From GCA-2718035 sp964435285 (lineage in GTDB: Bacteria; Bacteroidota; Bacteroidia; Flavobacteriales; TMED113), in NCBI GenBank assembly GCA_964435285.1, contig CAYSYA010000001.1:164960-228959 (forward strand): a stretch of DNA of 64,000 bases, in the 5' to 3' direction. Below are positions 18,623 to 28,800 of this stretch, piece by piece (position 1 is the first letter of the stretch; the number at the start of each line of letters is the position of its first letter). The position numbers and the translations under genes are program-made. The notes below the pieces were generated by a model that saw nothing but the letters and a program-made list of their open reading frames with translations, ran no database searches and was not told the DNA's origin.

Positions 18623-20254
18623 TTAAAAAGAGCTTGTGATATTAATACTAAATCCATTCGAAGCAGGTACTTCTCTACAAATACCTCCAACACAAAAAAG
18701 ACCTGCTCTAACTTTTCCATATCTTAATTCAACTCTGTGTGAATTTTTTATAAAACCTGTAGTAACAGAGTAGTAGTGAGTAGGTGAAGTTGGGTTTCCA
18801 TAATTATATAAATCTTGAATTGAAAAAAATATATTTTTTAAGTTAGCTTCAATTAAGCCCATTCCCCAGTTACCTAAATGTTGTTTTGTTTGTAAATGTT
18901 GAAGTTCAGATTTGATAGTATATCTTGGTTTAAATTTATATTCAGTTTCTAAAATAAATATGTTAGCAAATATTTTTTCATGCTCACCGTCCTCTGTTAA
19001 TTTTTGAGCTTTTAAAACTTTATCGTTATTAAATACATTAATATAAGTTGTTTGAAGCTTAAATTTCTTATTAACTTTTTTCTTAATAATTAAATTTAAT
19101 TCTTGAAATAGTTTTTCGTCACCAAAATCCAGGAATCTTGATCGATATCCTAATGTTCCGGGTTGGCCAATTATATCAGAATCTTCTGGGTTGTTTTTGT
19201 ATAGTGTATAGCAATTTGAAAAATTTAAATTTAATTCAGTTCCATATTTACCACCAAGTTTACTTTTTTTAGGTATTTTATAAAAAATATCAAATTGCAT
19301 ACCTAACTCTCCATTTGGTTGGGTCACATATGGGTAAATAGTAGCAAGTGAATAGCTTTGTTGTTTATTTAATGAAGTTAGAAAGTTAATATTTAATTGT
19401 TGTAGCGTTGCATCTCTGTCTGAGCGAAAGTTCATATTATCTACTCTTTTACCGCTTAAAACGAGCCCTAAACCTTTTTGTGAATAACTTCCTGACATGA
19501 TAATTGAATTACCATTTTTATATATATAATTATTTGTGAATGAAGGATCATTAATCTTATATGCATATTCACTTTCAAATGCCCAGCCTCCTCTTGAAAT
19601 ATTCATTCTTCCAGACCAAGCTCCAACATTTTCTGGCAATATAAAAAAAGGATCATTATCTTGTTGTGACTTAGTAACAAAGCTTCCGCCTAAACTTATT
19701 GAGGTTTTAGATTTTTTGAATAGATAATCATTTATGTAAATTTGAGTATCAAATCCTTTAATTTGTCCTTCACCAAGTTCCCAATAATTTCTTTGTTTTC
19801 CAATTAAACCTGTTATGTCAATTCCGGTTGAAGGTTTGTATTTAATTCTAGCACCATAAATAGAATTGTCAACTCCAAGATTTGGATCATAATAAGACCT
19901 TAAGAGAATACCACTTCCAAATTGATCATAAAAATTACCAAGTGTTATATCAATATTCCATTTTTGAAACCGAATGAATTTATAAGCAATACCTTCTCCC
20001 TCGTATTCTTCAAAGCCTGGTATAGGGTTACGATAAAATTCAAGTCTAGTTCCAACTTTCAAATAATTTTTATAGTTCAAGGAAAAATTTAATTGAGATT
20101 TTATATTTGGGTCTCTTTTTTCAGCACCGATTGATAAGTCTTCTTGAAAAGTTTGGGCATTAATTTGTAAATCACCAAGGAAAAATAAATTACTCTGTGA
20201 AGATAGGTTATAGATAATTAAAAAATTCAAAATTAGAAAGTGAAAATTCTTCAA
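18623..20254 (-). CDS. DUF6029 family predicted outer-membrane beta-barrel
   Basis: 543 residues with a signal peptide (FHFLILNFLIIYNLSSQ). The rest is rich in alternating, aromatic-ended strands typical of large outer-membrane barrels, and it ends in NGFSINITSSF. The segment GNFYDQFGSGILLRSYYDPN followed by GVDNSIYGARIKYKP is what I associate with DUF6029, a Bacteroidota-only family of unknown function. It lies 6 nt after tlpA and directly before the Omp28-like gene, so the three look like one transcriptional and possibly functional unit. Confidence 0.75.
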   Translation of the reverse strand: MKNFHFLILNFLIIYNLSSQSNLFFLGDLQINAQTFQEDLSIGAEKRDPNIKSQLNFSLNYKNYLKVGTRLEFYRNPIPGFEEYEGEGIAYKFIRFQKWNIDITLGNFYDQFGSGILLRSYYDPNLGVDNSIYGARIKYKPSTGIDITGLIGKQRNYWELGEGQIKGFDTQIYINDYLFKKSKTSISLGGSFVTKSQQDNDPFFILPENVGAWSGRMNISRGGWAFESEYAYKINDPSFTNNYIYKNGNSIIMSGSYSQKGLGLVLSGKRVDNMNFRSDRDATLQQLNINFLTSLNKQQSYSLATIYPYVTQPNGELGMQFDIFYKIPKKSKLGGKYGTELNLNFSNCYTLYKNNPEDSDIIGQPGTLGYRSRFLDFGDEKLFQELNLIIKKKVNKKFKLQTTYINVFNNDKVLKAQKLTEDGEHEKIFANIFILETEYKFKPRYTIKSELQHLQTKQHLGNWGMGLIEANLKNIFFSIQDLYNYGNPTSPTHYYSVTTGFIKNSHRVELRYGKVRAGLFCVGGICREVPASNGFSINITSSF

Positions 20255-20260
20255 AATAAA

Positions 20261-20746
20261 TTATTTAATAAGTTTTATTATTTTATCATATAATTCTTCT
20301 TCTTGGCCGTCAGTGTATCCAACGTGTTCTGAAATAATTTCATTTTTTCCATTTAGTAAGAATGTGTGAGGGATTTGATTTATACCTAAAGCTCTTTTAA
20401 AATCACTATTTGGATCATGATAAATTTCATATTCCCATCCTTTTGTATTGACAAAAGGTTTTAATTTAGATGTGTTTCTGGAGTCATCTATTGAAATAGC
20501 AATAAGTTTTACGTTTGTTTCATCCTGCCAATCTTCATAAATTTCTGAAATGGCTTCTAGTTCTTTGATGCAATTTTTACACCATAGTGCCCAAAAACTA
20601 ATTATAATAGGGTGGCCGTTATTGTCAAATGAAGCAGTGTTTATAGTTTTTCCGTCAAGTGTTTTTATGTCAACTGAAGGAATAACTTGGGAGACTGATA
20701 TATGTGAAAAAAATATTACTACAAATAAAATATTCAAAAATTTCAT
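20261..20746 (-). CDS. TlpA-family periplasmic thioredoxin
   Basis: 161 residues. A signal peptide (FLNILFVVIFFSHISVSQ) is followed by a thioredoxin fold with WALWCKNCIKELEAI (active site CKNC) and the cis-proline loop QIPHTFLL. TlpA/ResA-like proteins reduce disulfides in exported proteins or apocytochromes. The CKNC dipeptide differs from the CxPC of most TlpA proteins, so its redox potential cannot be guessed. It is the first gene of the run tlpA, DUF6029, Omp28-like and small barrel. It sits just downstream of a terminator, so it should have its own promoter. Confidence 0.88.
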   Translation of the reverse strand: MKFLNILFVVIFFSHISVSQVIPSVDIKTLDGKTINTASFDNNGHPIIISFWALWCKNCIKELEAISEIYEDWQDETNVKLIAISIDDSRNTSKLKPFVNTKGWEYEIYHDPNSDFKRALGINQIPHTFLLNGKNEIISEHVGYTDGQEEELYDKIIKLIK

Positions 20747-20792
20747 AACATAAATGTTTAGCTATTTAACATAATTCTAATATTGTTTAAAT

Positions 20793-20823
20793 ATAAAAGC
20801 CCCTAAAATAAAGGGGCTTTTAT
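20793..20823 (-). terminator. Intrinsic terminator after the T9SS thioredoxin gene
   Basis: ATAAAAGCCCCT (20793-20804) and AGGGGCTTTTAT (20812-20823) form a long perfect stem with a 7-nt AT loop. Read on the minus strand it lies about 20 bases after the stop of the 20844-22268 gene. It separates that gene from tlpA. The T-rich flanks on both sides would let it act in either direction. Confidence 0.85.
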
Positions 20824-20843
20824 ATTTTTTTGAAACAAAAAAT

Positions 20844-22268
20844 TTATTTAACAATATTAATAGGCTGTAATTCTATTGAATTTCCAATTTGGAGTTCAAT
20901 AAAATATAATCCTTCAACTAGATTGTCTAAATTAATTTTAATGTTGTGGTTACCACTTGACATTAAACCTTTATTATCAGTTTTAACAATTTGACCTAAT
21001 GAGTTATATAACTTTATTGTAATGTTTTCATTGTTGGCCAAGTAAAGATTAACATTTGTAAAATCAGTTGATGGGTTCGGGTAAACATTAACTTCATTAT
21101 CTCTATCTTCTACAATATCAAGACCAGGTGTGACTTCAAATGCAATTGATTCTCCGTATCCGTATGCGACTCCATACCACATCACACCATTACTTTGATC
21201 ATTTAGAGAAACGTAACCATCTTCATAAGCTCCCCATATAGAAGCTTCTACACCATCTCCATATGTGTCATAAATATTAAAAGTATAACATCCGTAATCT
21301 AAATTCCAATTGTACTCATAGTTAGTATTATTAGCATAACCACTTCCAGAATCAACTATATTTCCATTTTCATCCAATAAATCCCATGAAGTTTCTTCAG
21401 CCCAGTTATCAGTTTGTATATATAATGAAACACTAACAGATGAAGGAGTTGACCCTGAAACATATGCTGGCATCATATTATTTGCATTATCCATATCTCC
21501 TTCGTACTGAACCTCAAAACTAATTGAAGCATTATCTGGAATGTTTGAAATGGAACCAAGGTCAATCATTGCAGTTTCATAAGTGTTAAGATTTCCTGAC
21601 CAAGGAGTTGTATTAACCGTATTTCCATTGACCATTGTTAAAACGTTAAAACTACTTACAGAAGCACCTAAGCTATAATTTTGCACTTGAATTGATGCAT
21701 TTTGCAACGTTCCTCCGCAGTGAGTTCCGTCCCCTGTGTAAGAAACAATTCTCATATCTTTGGAATATGTAGCTTGAGAACAAGAATTTACCTCATTCAT
21801 AAAAGCTGAAACGCTACTAAGTTGTCCAACTTCAGTAACCATTCTGTCAGGGCAAATTTTATATATAGTTGGATAATAAGCTAAAGCGTAATCATCAGCA
21901 ATATTTCCAGATGGATCGTCAGCTAACATATAATCAATCACACTAGTCCAGTTTCCTAAGTCACTACTAAATATAGTAGATTCAGCTGTACTTGGGTCTG
22001 CTTCAATTGCCATGCAAAAAACTGCATCAGGGTACTCATTTTGTAATTCCTCTAAGACTCCCGTCTCTGCATAACTCCAGCAAGGACCACACCATGTAGC
22101 AAATAAATCAAGAATAACTGTTTTTCCTTCATCAAGAATATCATATAAGTTATGAGATTGACCATCAATATCAGTAACTGTAAAATCAGCTCCAAGACTA
22201 TTAGCAGGCAGTTGTGCTAATGAGAGTGATGAAATAAAACAAGCAATAATTAGTAGTGTTTTTTTCAT
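20844..22268 (-). CDS. Secreted thioredoxin-like protein with T9SS type A sorting domain
   Basis: 474 residues. A signal peptide (LLIIACFISSLSLAQ) is followed by a redoxin/thioredoxin domain (about 25-165) with LFATWCGPCWSYAE. The middle region is beta-rich (about 165-380) and contains FNIYDTYGDGVEAS, a variant of the DSYGDGW loops in the giant protein at 52.9 kb. The C-terminal 75 residues (VYPNPSTDFTNVNLYL, KLYNSLGQIVKT, GLYFIELQ) are a T9SS type A sorting signal, so the protein is exported through SprA and attached to or released from the surface. CGPC implies dithiol-disulfide chemistry outside the cell. Confidence 0.9.
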   Translation of the reverse strand: MKKTLLIIACFISSLSLAQLPANSLGADFTVTDIDGQSHNLYDILDEGKTVILDLFATWCGPCWSYAETGVLEELQNEYPDAVFCMAIEADPSTAESTIFSSDLGNWTSVIDYMLADDPSGNIADDYALAYYPTIYKICPDRMVTEVGQLSSVSAFMNEVNSCSQATYSKDMRIVSYTGDGTHCGGTLQNASIQVQNYSLGASVSSFNVLTMVNGNTVNTTPWSGNLNTYETAMIDLGSISNIPDNASISFEVQYEGDMDNANNMMPAYVSGSTPSSVSVSLYIQTDNWAEETSWDLLDENGNIVDSGSGYANNTNYEYNWNLDYGCYTFNIYDTYGDGVEASIWGAYEDGYVSLNDQSNGVMWYGVAYGYGESIAFEVTPGLDIVEDRDNEVNVYPNPSTDFTNVNLYLANNENITIKLYNSLGQIVKTDNKGLMSSGNHNIKINLDNLVEGLYFIELQIGNSIELQPINIVK

Positions 22269-22308
22269 AATTTTTTTTTTTAAAGTTTATGTAAAATTTA
22301 AGTAACAC

Positions 22309-22316
22309 CAAATATA
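22309..22316 (-). promoter_or_regulatory. Candidate -7 element for the T9SS thioredoxin gene
   Basis: On the minus strand the bases read TATATTTG, an exact TAnnTTTG, about 40 bases ahead of the ATG at 22268. No matching -33 TTTG is seen. Confidence 0.45.
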
Positions 22317-22372
22317 ATAAAATTATATGATTTGTTTATTTAAAAAAGGTATTATTTCCTATAATAAATCAC

Positions 22373-22380
22373 TAGATTTG
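22373..22380 (+). promoter_or_regulatory. Candidate -7 element for the small lipoprotein gene
   Basis: TAGATTTG matches TAnnTTTG. The predicted start near 22388 favours the ATG at 22409 over the in-frame TTG at 22394 as the true initiation codon. The -33 motif is not clear. Confidence 0.45.
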
Positions 22381-22408
22381 TAGTTATACATTATTGAAAA
22401 AAAATACT

Positions 22409-22927
22409 ATGAAAAATCTAAATACCATTCTAAGTTTTTTAGCTATAAGCTTTTCATTATTCTTTATTTCTTGCGAACAAGAAGAAATTAATGGATGTAC
22501 AGATTCAAATGCTTGTAACTATAATGATGAAGCAACAAATGACGATAATTCATGCCAAATACCTATTGATGAAATTCTTGAAATAACGTATTTAGACACT
22601 GTTGTTTCTGGTTCAGTTAATGAAGATTTAATTGCACATGTTCATTTAAGAAATTCGTCATGTTCACCTGTTTCGCTAAAAGCAAGGAAAATTTATAACG
22701 CCCCTGATGAAGTCTCAGCATATTTTTGTTTTGCTGGTGTATGTTTTTCTTCTGAAACTGTTGAATCACCACTTGCTTTAAGTCTCGATGTTTTTGAAGA
22801 AGATGATTATTTTAAAGGATATTTTTCATCTTCACTTCCAGGCGAGTTTGATGTAAAATATCGTTTTTTTCTTGAAGATGACATTACAAAATTTGTTGAA
22901 GTGAATATCACTTACATTGTGTCTTAG
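22409..22927 (+). CDS. Small lipoprotein with one GCxDxxACNY microdomain
   Basis: 172 residues from ATG 22409. The signal MKNLNTILSFLAISFSLFFISC ends in a lipobox. Directly after the acylation site lies one copy of the microdomain GCTDSNACNYNDEAT plus DDNSC, the unit repeated about 18 times in the giant protein at 52.9 kb. The remaining 120 residues look like an immunoglobulin-like beta domain (YLDTVVSGSVNEDLIAHVHL through VEVNITYIVS). I do not recognise a family for that part. It may be an envelope-anchored relative of the secreted repeat proteins. maeB follows 23 bases later. Confidence 0.75.
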   Translation: MKNLNTILSFLAISFSLFFISCEQEEINGCTDSNACNYNDEATNDDNSCQIPIDEILEITYLDTVVSGSVNEDLIAHVHLRNSSCSPVSLKARKIYNAPDEVSAYFCFAGVCFSSETVESPLALSLDVFEEDDYFKGYFSSSLPGEFDVKYRFFLEDDITKFVEVNITYIVS

Positions 22928-22950
22928 TTTAAAAAAAAATCTAAATACAA

Positions 22951-25227
22951 ATGGAAAAAATAAGTAGAATTGATGCGTTAAATTTTCATTCTAAAGGTCG
23001 TCCAGGAAAAATACAAGTTATTCCTAGTAAAAGTCATAACAGTCAGTATGACTTATCTTTAGCATATTCTCCTGGAGTTGCAGAGCCTTGTAAAAGTATT
23101 GTCAGAAATAAAAAAGATGTATATAAATACACTAGCAAAGGTAATTTAGTTGCTGTTGTCTCTAACGGAACTGCTGTATTAGGCTTGGGTAATATTGGGC
23201 CAGAAGCAGCTAAGCCTGTTATGGAGGGAAAGGGGCTTTTATTTAAAATATATGCAGACATTGATGTTTTTGATATTGAGCTAGATGCAAATGATATTGA
23301 TTTATTTATCCAAACTGTCAAATCAATGTCGCCCACTTTCGGTGGGATAAACTTGGAGGATATAAAGGCGCCTGATTGTTTTGAAATCGAGAGAAGATTA
23401 AAAAAAGATCTAAATATTCCAGTAATGCATGATGATCAGCATGGTACAGCAATTATTTCTTCTGCAGCATTGCTTAATGCTTTAGAAATTGCAAATAAAA
23501 AAATAGATAAAGTAAAGGTTGTTGTTAATGGCGCTGGAGCAGCTGCAATTTCATGTTTAAAATTATATGTTAGTTTAGGATTAAAAAAGGAAAATATTTT
23601 ACTTTTTGATAGTAAAGGAATAGTCGATGATAAAAGAGAAAATTTACCTCGCTATAAATCTCAATTTGCCACAAAAAGAAAAATAAAAAACTTAAAACAT
23701 GCAATGAAAAATGCAGACGTATTCATAGGTCTTTCTGTTGCAAACGTTTTGACTCAAACCATGTTGAAGTCAATGAAAAAAAATCCTATTGTTTTTGCTA
23801 TGGCTAATCCAGACCCAGAAATAGCATATGAATCTGCTATTAAAGCAAGAAAAGATATTATTATGGCAACCGGTAGATCTGATTATCCAAACCAAGTAAA
23901 TAATGTTTTAGGATTTCCATATATTTTTAGAGGAGCTTTGGATGTTAGAGCTACATCTATTAATGAAAAAATGAAAATTGCTGCTGTAAAAGCAATTGCT
24001 TCTTTAGCTAAAGAACCTGTTCCTGAAGAAGTATTATTGGCATATGATCAAAATAATATTGTATTTGGTCCTAATTATATTATACCCAAACCAAATGATC
24101 CAAGATTAATTTCAACTGTTTCTCCTGCTGTAGCAAAAGCAGCTATAAAAAGTGGAGTTGCTCAGTTAGAGATAACAGACTGGGATTCGTATCAAAATAC
24201 ACTCAGAGAAAGGTTAGGTATTGGTAGTAAGTTGCTCAGGAATATAACAAGGACAGCTAGAATAAATAAAAAAAGAATTGTTTTCCCCGAAGGTCACAGT
24301 CCAAAAATTCTTAAAGCTGTTCAAGAAATAGTAACGGAGGATATTTGTCAACCTATCTTGCTAGGTAATGAGGAATTTATAAATAAAAAACTGGATGAAT
24401 ATGGTTTGGATTTAAAGGGTGTTCAAATAATTGATCCTAAAAGTAAATTTGAAAAAGAAAAAAGAAAAATTTTCTCCTCTAAATACTGGGAAATTAGAAA
24501 TCGAAACGGTGTGACAATGAGTGAAGCAAAAAGAAGAATAAGAGATAGAAACTATTTTGGTTGCCTAATGGTTGAAGAGGGTTTAGCTGATGGAATGGTT
24601 TCAGGTGTAACTAGAAATTATCCTGAGACTTTAAAACCAGCTTTAGAAATAATTGGTTTACAAAAAAATGTAAAAAAAATAGCAGGTTTATATATTGCAT
24701 TATCAAAGGATGGGCCAATATTTTTTTCAGATACAACAATTAATAAGTTGCCAACTGAACAGGAGTTAATTGATATAATTTTATTAACAGCTAAGGAAGT
24801 TAGAAGATTTGGCATTAAACCTGTTATTGCGTTACTTTCATATTCAAATTTTGGATCAACTAAAGACAAGGAATCTAAGAAATTACAAAGTGTGATAAAA
24901 TTCTTTCACGAGAATCATCCAAATTTATTAATTGATGGGGAGGTTCAGGCTAATTTTGCTCTTAATAAAGAAAAAATGAAGGAGCAGTTCCCACATTCTA
25001 AATTAAATAATCAAAATGTAAATACTTTAATTTTTCCCAATCTTGAATCTGGAAATATTTCTTATAAATTATTACAAGAGTTAACAAATTTTGAAACAAT
25101 TGGTCCAATTCTTCTAGGAATGAAAAAACCAGTACATATTGTACAATTAGAAAGCAGTGTAAAAGAAGTTGTGAACATTACTAAAATAGCTGCAGCTGCT
25201 GCTCAAACAAAAAGAAATAAGTTATGA
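22951..25227 (+). CDS. maeB: NADP-dependent malic enzyme with phosphotransacetylase-like domain
   Basis: A 758-residue enzyme that decarboxylates malate to pyruvate with NADP+ reduction. The N-terminal malic-enzyme catalytic part (about 1-430) shows SLAYSPGVAEPC, MHDDQHGTAIISSAAL and the dinucleotide-binding VVVNGAGAAAISCLKLY. The C-terminal third (about 435-758) resembles phosphotransacetylase. In MaeB proteins this domain is regulatory (acetyl-CoA sensing) and should not be read as a Pta activity. The length matches the family. The stop overlaps the ruvA start by 4 bases (ATGA). Confidence 0.96.
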   Translation: MEKISRIDALNFHSKGRPGKIQVIPSKSHNSQYDLSLAYSPGVAEPCKSIVRNKKDVYKYTSKGNLVAVVSNGTAVLGLGNIGPEAAKPVMEGKGLLFKIYADIDVFDIELDANDIDLFIQTVKSMSPTFGGINLEDIKAPDCFEIERRLKKDLNIPVMHDDQHGTAIISSAALLNALEIANKKIDKVKVVVNGAGAAAISCLKLYVSLGLKKENILLFDSKGIVDDKRENLPRYKSQFATKRKIKNLKHAMKNADVFIGLSVANVLTQTMLKSMKKNPIVFAMANPDPEIAYESAIKARKDIIMATGRSDYPNQVNNVLGFPYIFRGALDVRATSINEKMKIAAVKAIASLAKEPVPEEVLLAYDQNNIVFGPNYIIPKPNDPRLISTVSPAVAKAAIKSGVAQLEITDWDSYQNTLRERLGIGSKLLRNITRTARINKKRIVFPEGHSPKILKAVQEIVTEDICQPILLGNEEFINKKLDEYGLDLKGVQIIDPKSKFEKEKRKIFSSKYWEIRNRNGVTMSEAKRRIRDRNYFGCLMVEEGLADGMVSGVTRNYPETLKPALEIIGLQKNVKKIAGLYIALSKDGPIFFSDTTINKLPTEQELIDIILLTAKEVRRFGIKPVIALLSYSNFGSTKDKESKKLQSVIKFFHENHPNLLIDGEVQANFALNKEKMKEQFPHSKLNNQNVNTLIFPNLESGNISYKLLQELTNFETIGPILLGMKKPVHIVQLESSVKEVVNITKIAAAAAQTKRNKL

Positions 25228-25814
25228 TTACTCATTTAAAAGGAAATATTACAGAACTAAGTCCAACGCATTTAATTTTAGATTGTAATGGAATAGGTTA
25301 TTTTTTGAATATTTCTTTAAACACATTTTCCAAAATGAGTAATGTAAATAAAGAGGGTTGTAAAATTTTAACTCATCTTCATATTAGAGAGGATGCACAT
25401 ACATTATTTGGTTTTTTTGAGCAAGAGGAAAGAAAATTATTTTTGATGTTGTTGTCGGTTTCCGGTATTGGAGCTTCTACTGCAATGATGATTTTATCTT
25501 CATTAAGTTCAAATGAAATTCGAATGGCAATTTTGAAGGAGGATATTGTGACATTAAAATCTATTAAAGGGATAGGAATGAAATCTGCTCAAAGAATTAT
25601 TATCGATTTGAAAGATAAAATGACTGATTTGCAAATCGGCAATGTCGATATTTTAAATGTTAATAATAATAATAAAAGGAATGAAGCGTTATCAGCCCTA
25701 GAGACTTTAGGATTTTCTATTAAAGATATTAATAAAGTAATAGATGGTATTCTTTCTGAAAATCCAGACGCGTCTGTAGAGCAAGTAATAAAAATGAGTT
25801 TAAAGAAGCTTTAG
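25224..25814 (+). CDS. ruvA: Holliday junction DNA-binding protein RuvA
   Basis: A 196-residue subunit that forms the tetrameric core clamped on the junction and recruits RuvB. Domain I (MITHLKGNITELSPTHLILD) is an OB fold. Domain II carries the helix-hairpin-helix pairs VSGIGASTAMMIL and IKGIGMKSAQRIIIDLK. Domain III (about 150-196, ALSALETLGFSIKDINK) contacts RuvB. It is translationally coupled to maeB and followed after two bases by sprA, the gene pair order usual in Bacteroidota. Confidence 0.97.
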   Translation: MITHLKGNITELSPTHLILDCNGIGYFLNISLNTFSKMSNVNKEGCKILTHLHIREDAHTLFGFFEQEERKLFLMLLSVSGIGASTAMMILSSLSSNEIRMAILKEDIVTLKSIKGIGMKSAQRIIIDLKDKMTDLQIGNVDILNVNNNNKRNEALSALETLGFSIKDINKVIDGILSENPDASVEQVIKMSLKKL

Positions 25815-25816
25815 TT

Positions 25817-28800
25817 TTGAGTTTTTTCCAAAAGAGTTATTTCATAAAATATTTTATTTTTTTAATATTTTCATTTTTAAGTGAAAACATCTTAGCCCAA
25901 GATGAGAATTCAATAGACGAAAATTTAAGTATAGAACTCCTAACACCAACTAATTTTATTGATAGCTTGTCATATAACAATAATGAAATTATATTGAATA
26001 AATTTATAGGAAATTTTTTTTCAGGTGAAAGGTTTTATTTTTCTCAACAACAATACCAAAATTATTTATTTAATAAACAGTTTCAAGATTATTGGAAAAA
26101 TAGAATTTCATCGAACAGTGCTGATTTAAACTTTGGAGGAGAAATACCTAAAGTTGGATTAGGGGGAGAGGTGCTAAATAAAATATTTGGTTCAAATAGT
26201 GTTAGTATTAGACCTCAGGGTGCGGTAGAATTAACTTTTGCAGGTGTAGTAAACAGGATTGATAATCCAGCTTTACCTGAAGCTCAAAGACAAACAACAT
26301 CATTTAATTTTGATGAAAGAATTCAAATAAATGTTTTAGGTCGAATTGGAGAAAAATTACAACTTCAAGCAAACTATGATACAGAGGCTACTTTTGAGTT
26401 TGAAAATGAAATGAAATTGGAATATACAGGGGATGAAGATGATATAATAAAAAAAATAGAATTAGGAAACGTTAGCTTACCTCTCTCAGGGTCATTAATT
26501 ACCGGAGCTCAAAGTTTATTTGGTTTGAAATCAAAAATGCAATTTGGTAGAGCTACATTAACCACTGTATTTTCAGAACAAAAAAGTGAGACCTCAATAA
26601 TTCAAATAGAGGGAGGTGCTCAAACAACAGAATTTGAAATTTCAATCGATAATTACGAAGAAAACAGACATTATTTTTTATCTCAATATTTTCATGATAA
26701 TTACGATCAGTCTTTAAATAATTTACCAATTATAAATTCTGCTGTGAACATTACAAGGTTAGAGGTTTATGTAACAAATAAAAACTCATCAACCATAAAC
26801 ACCAGAAATATTTTAGCTTTTCAAGATTTGGGAGAGAACCCATCTGTTAATGGTCACGTAGGGAGTAATATAGTCGTAACTGGAGAACAAAATTTTTTAT
26901 GGCCATCTAATTTAAATAATTCTTTAAACCCTTCTGAACTTGTTGATGAATTAGCATCTCAAACAGGAGATTCAATTAGAAACGTTGATGAGATAACTTC
27001 TGCATTCAATAATTATTCACAGAACGGAACTCAGTTTTTTCAATCAATTGATTACGAAAAAGTAGAAAATGCTCGGATGTTATCATCTTCGGAGTATTCA
27101 TTTAATCGCCAATTAGGTTTTATATCATTAAATCAATCTTTAAATTCTGATGAAGTTTTAGCAGTTGCTTTTCAATATACTTATAATGGTGTAACTTATC
27201 AAGTAGGTGAGTTTTCAAATGATATTACTGCTCCTGATGTTTTATGTTTGAAATTACTTAAATCAACAACTACTGATGTTTCTCAACCAATTTGGGATTT
27301 AATGATGAAAAATGTTTATGGTTTAGGAGCATATCAAGTTAATAAAGAAGATTTTGTTTTAGATATTTTTTATGAAAATCCAGATCTAGGTACCCCAATT
27401 AATTTTTTAACAGAGGGTGAAATCTCTAATCAATTATTATTACAGGTATTTAATTTCGATCAATTAAATACTAATAATGACCCGGGTCCTGATGGAGTAT
27501 TTGATTTTATTGATGGGGTAACAATAAATTCGTCAAATGGACGAATTTATTTTCCAATGACTGAGCCATTTGGTTGTTTTCTTAGAAATAAATTGGGTGG
27601 AGATTGTGACAATATTGATCCAAATAGTATAGCTAACAAATATGCTTTTGAAGCATTATATGATTCTACTCAATATGCCGCTCAACAAATACCAGAATTA
27701 AATAGGTTTTTGTTAAAGGGTCAATATAAGTCATCAGTAAGTTCAGATATTTCATTAAATGCAATGAATATTCCTCAAGGTTCTGTTAGAGTAACATCTG
27801 GTGGAACTCAATTGGAAGAGAATATTCATTATACAGTTGACTATACGATGGGGTCTGTTAAAATTATTGATCAAGGAATATTAAATTCATCTTCACCAAT
27901 TATGATATCTCTTGAAAATAATTCATTATTTAATTTTCAAACAAAAAGATTTTTAGGAGCTCATTTAGATTATAAAATAAATAATGATTTTTTATTAGGA
28001 GCTAGTATATTAAACCTTACTGAAAAACCATTAACTCAAAAAATCAATATTGGAGATGAGCCAATATCAAATACAATTTGGGGTTTTAATGGTGCATACT
28101 CAACGGAATCTAGGTTTTTGACTAAAGTCATTGATAAAATTCCATTAATTGATACAAAAGAAAAGTCAACTTTTTCAATTGTTGGAGAATTTGCTCACTT
28201 TATTCCCGGTCATCCAAAATCAATAAATTTAGATGCTACCGGAACCTCTTATATAGATGATTTTGAAAATTCTCAATCAGTTATTGATATTCGTTCAGCT
28301 TCATCATGGTATTTGTCAAGTACACCAACTGGTAATGTAAACTCACCTGGATATTTTCCAGAGGGGTTTTTAACAAATGATTTATCCTATGGTTATAATA
28401 GAGCAAAATTGGCTTGGTACGTAATTGACCCTCTTTTTCAAAGAAACTCATCCATAACACCCTCTCATATAGTAGATGATTCTGATCAACAGGAAAATAA
28501 CTATGTGAGAGAAGTTTTAATTACGGAAATTTTTCCAAATAAAGATATAGTGAACGGTCAACCATCAAGATTAAGAACTTTTGACATTGCATTTTATCCT
28601 TCCGAAAGAGGTCCATATAATTTTGATATTAACCCCTCCAATTATTCGTATGGAATTAATGAAAATGGTCTTTTGAATGAACCTAGTTCAAGATGGGGAG
28701 GGATTATGAGAGAAATTGAAACAAATGATTTTGAAGCGGCTAATATTGAATTTATTGAATTTTGGATGATGGATCCATATTTAGATGACCCTAACACTGA

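Noticed and set aside
20844..22268. Membership of the tlpA operon
   Set aside because: A strong terminator at 20793-20823 separates it from tlpA, so it is probably transcribed on its own.
24300..25227. Separate phosphate acetyltransferase activity
   Set aside because: The segment is fused to the malic-enzyme domain in one frame and matches the regulatory C-terminal domain of MaeB.
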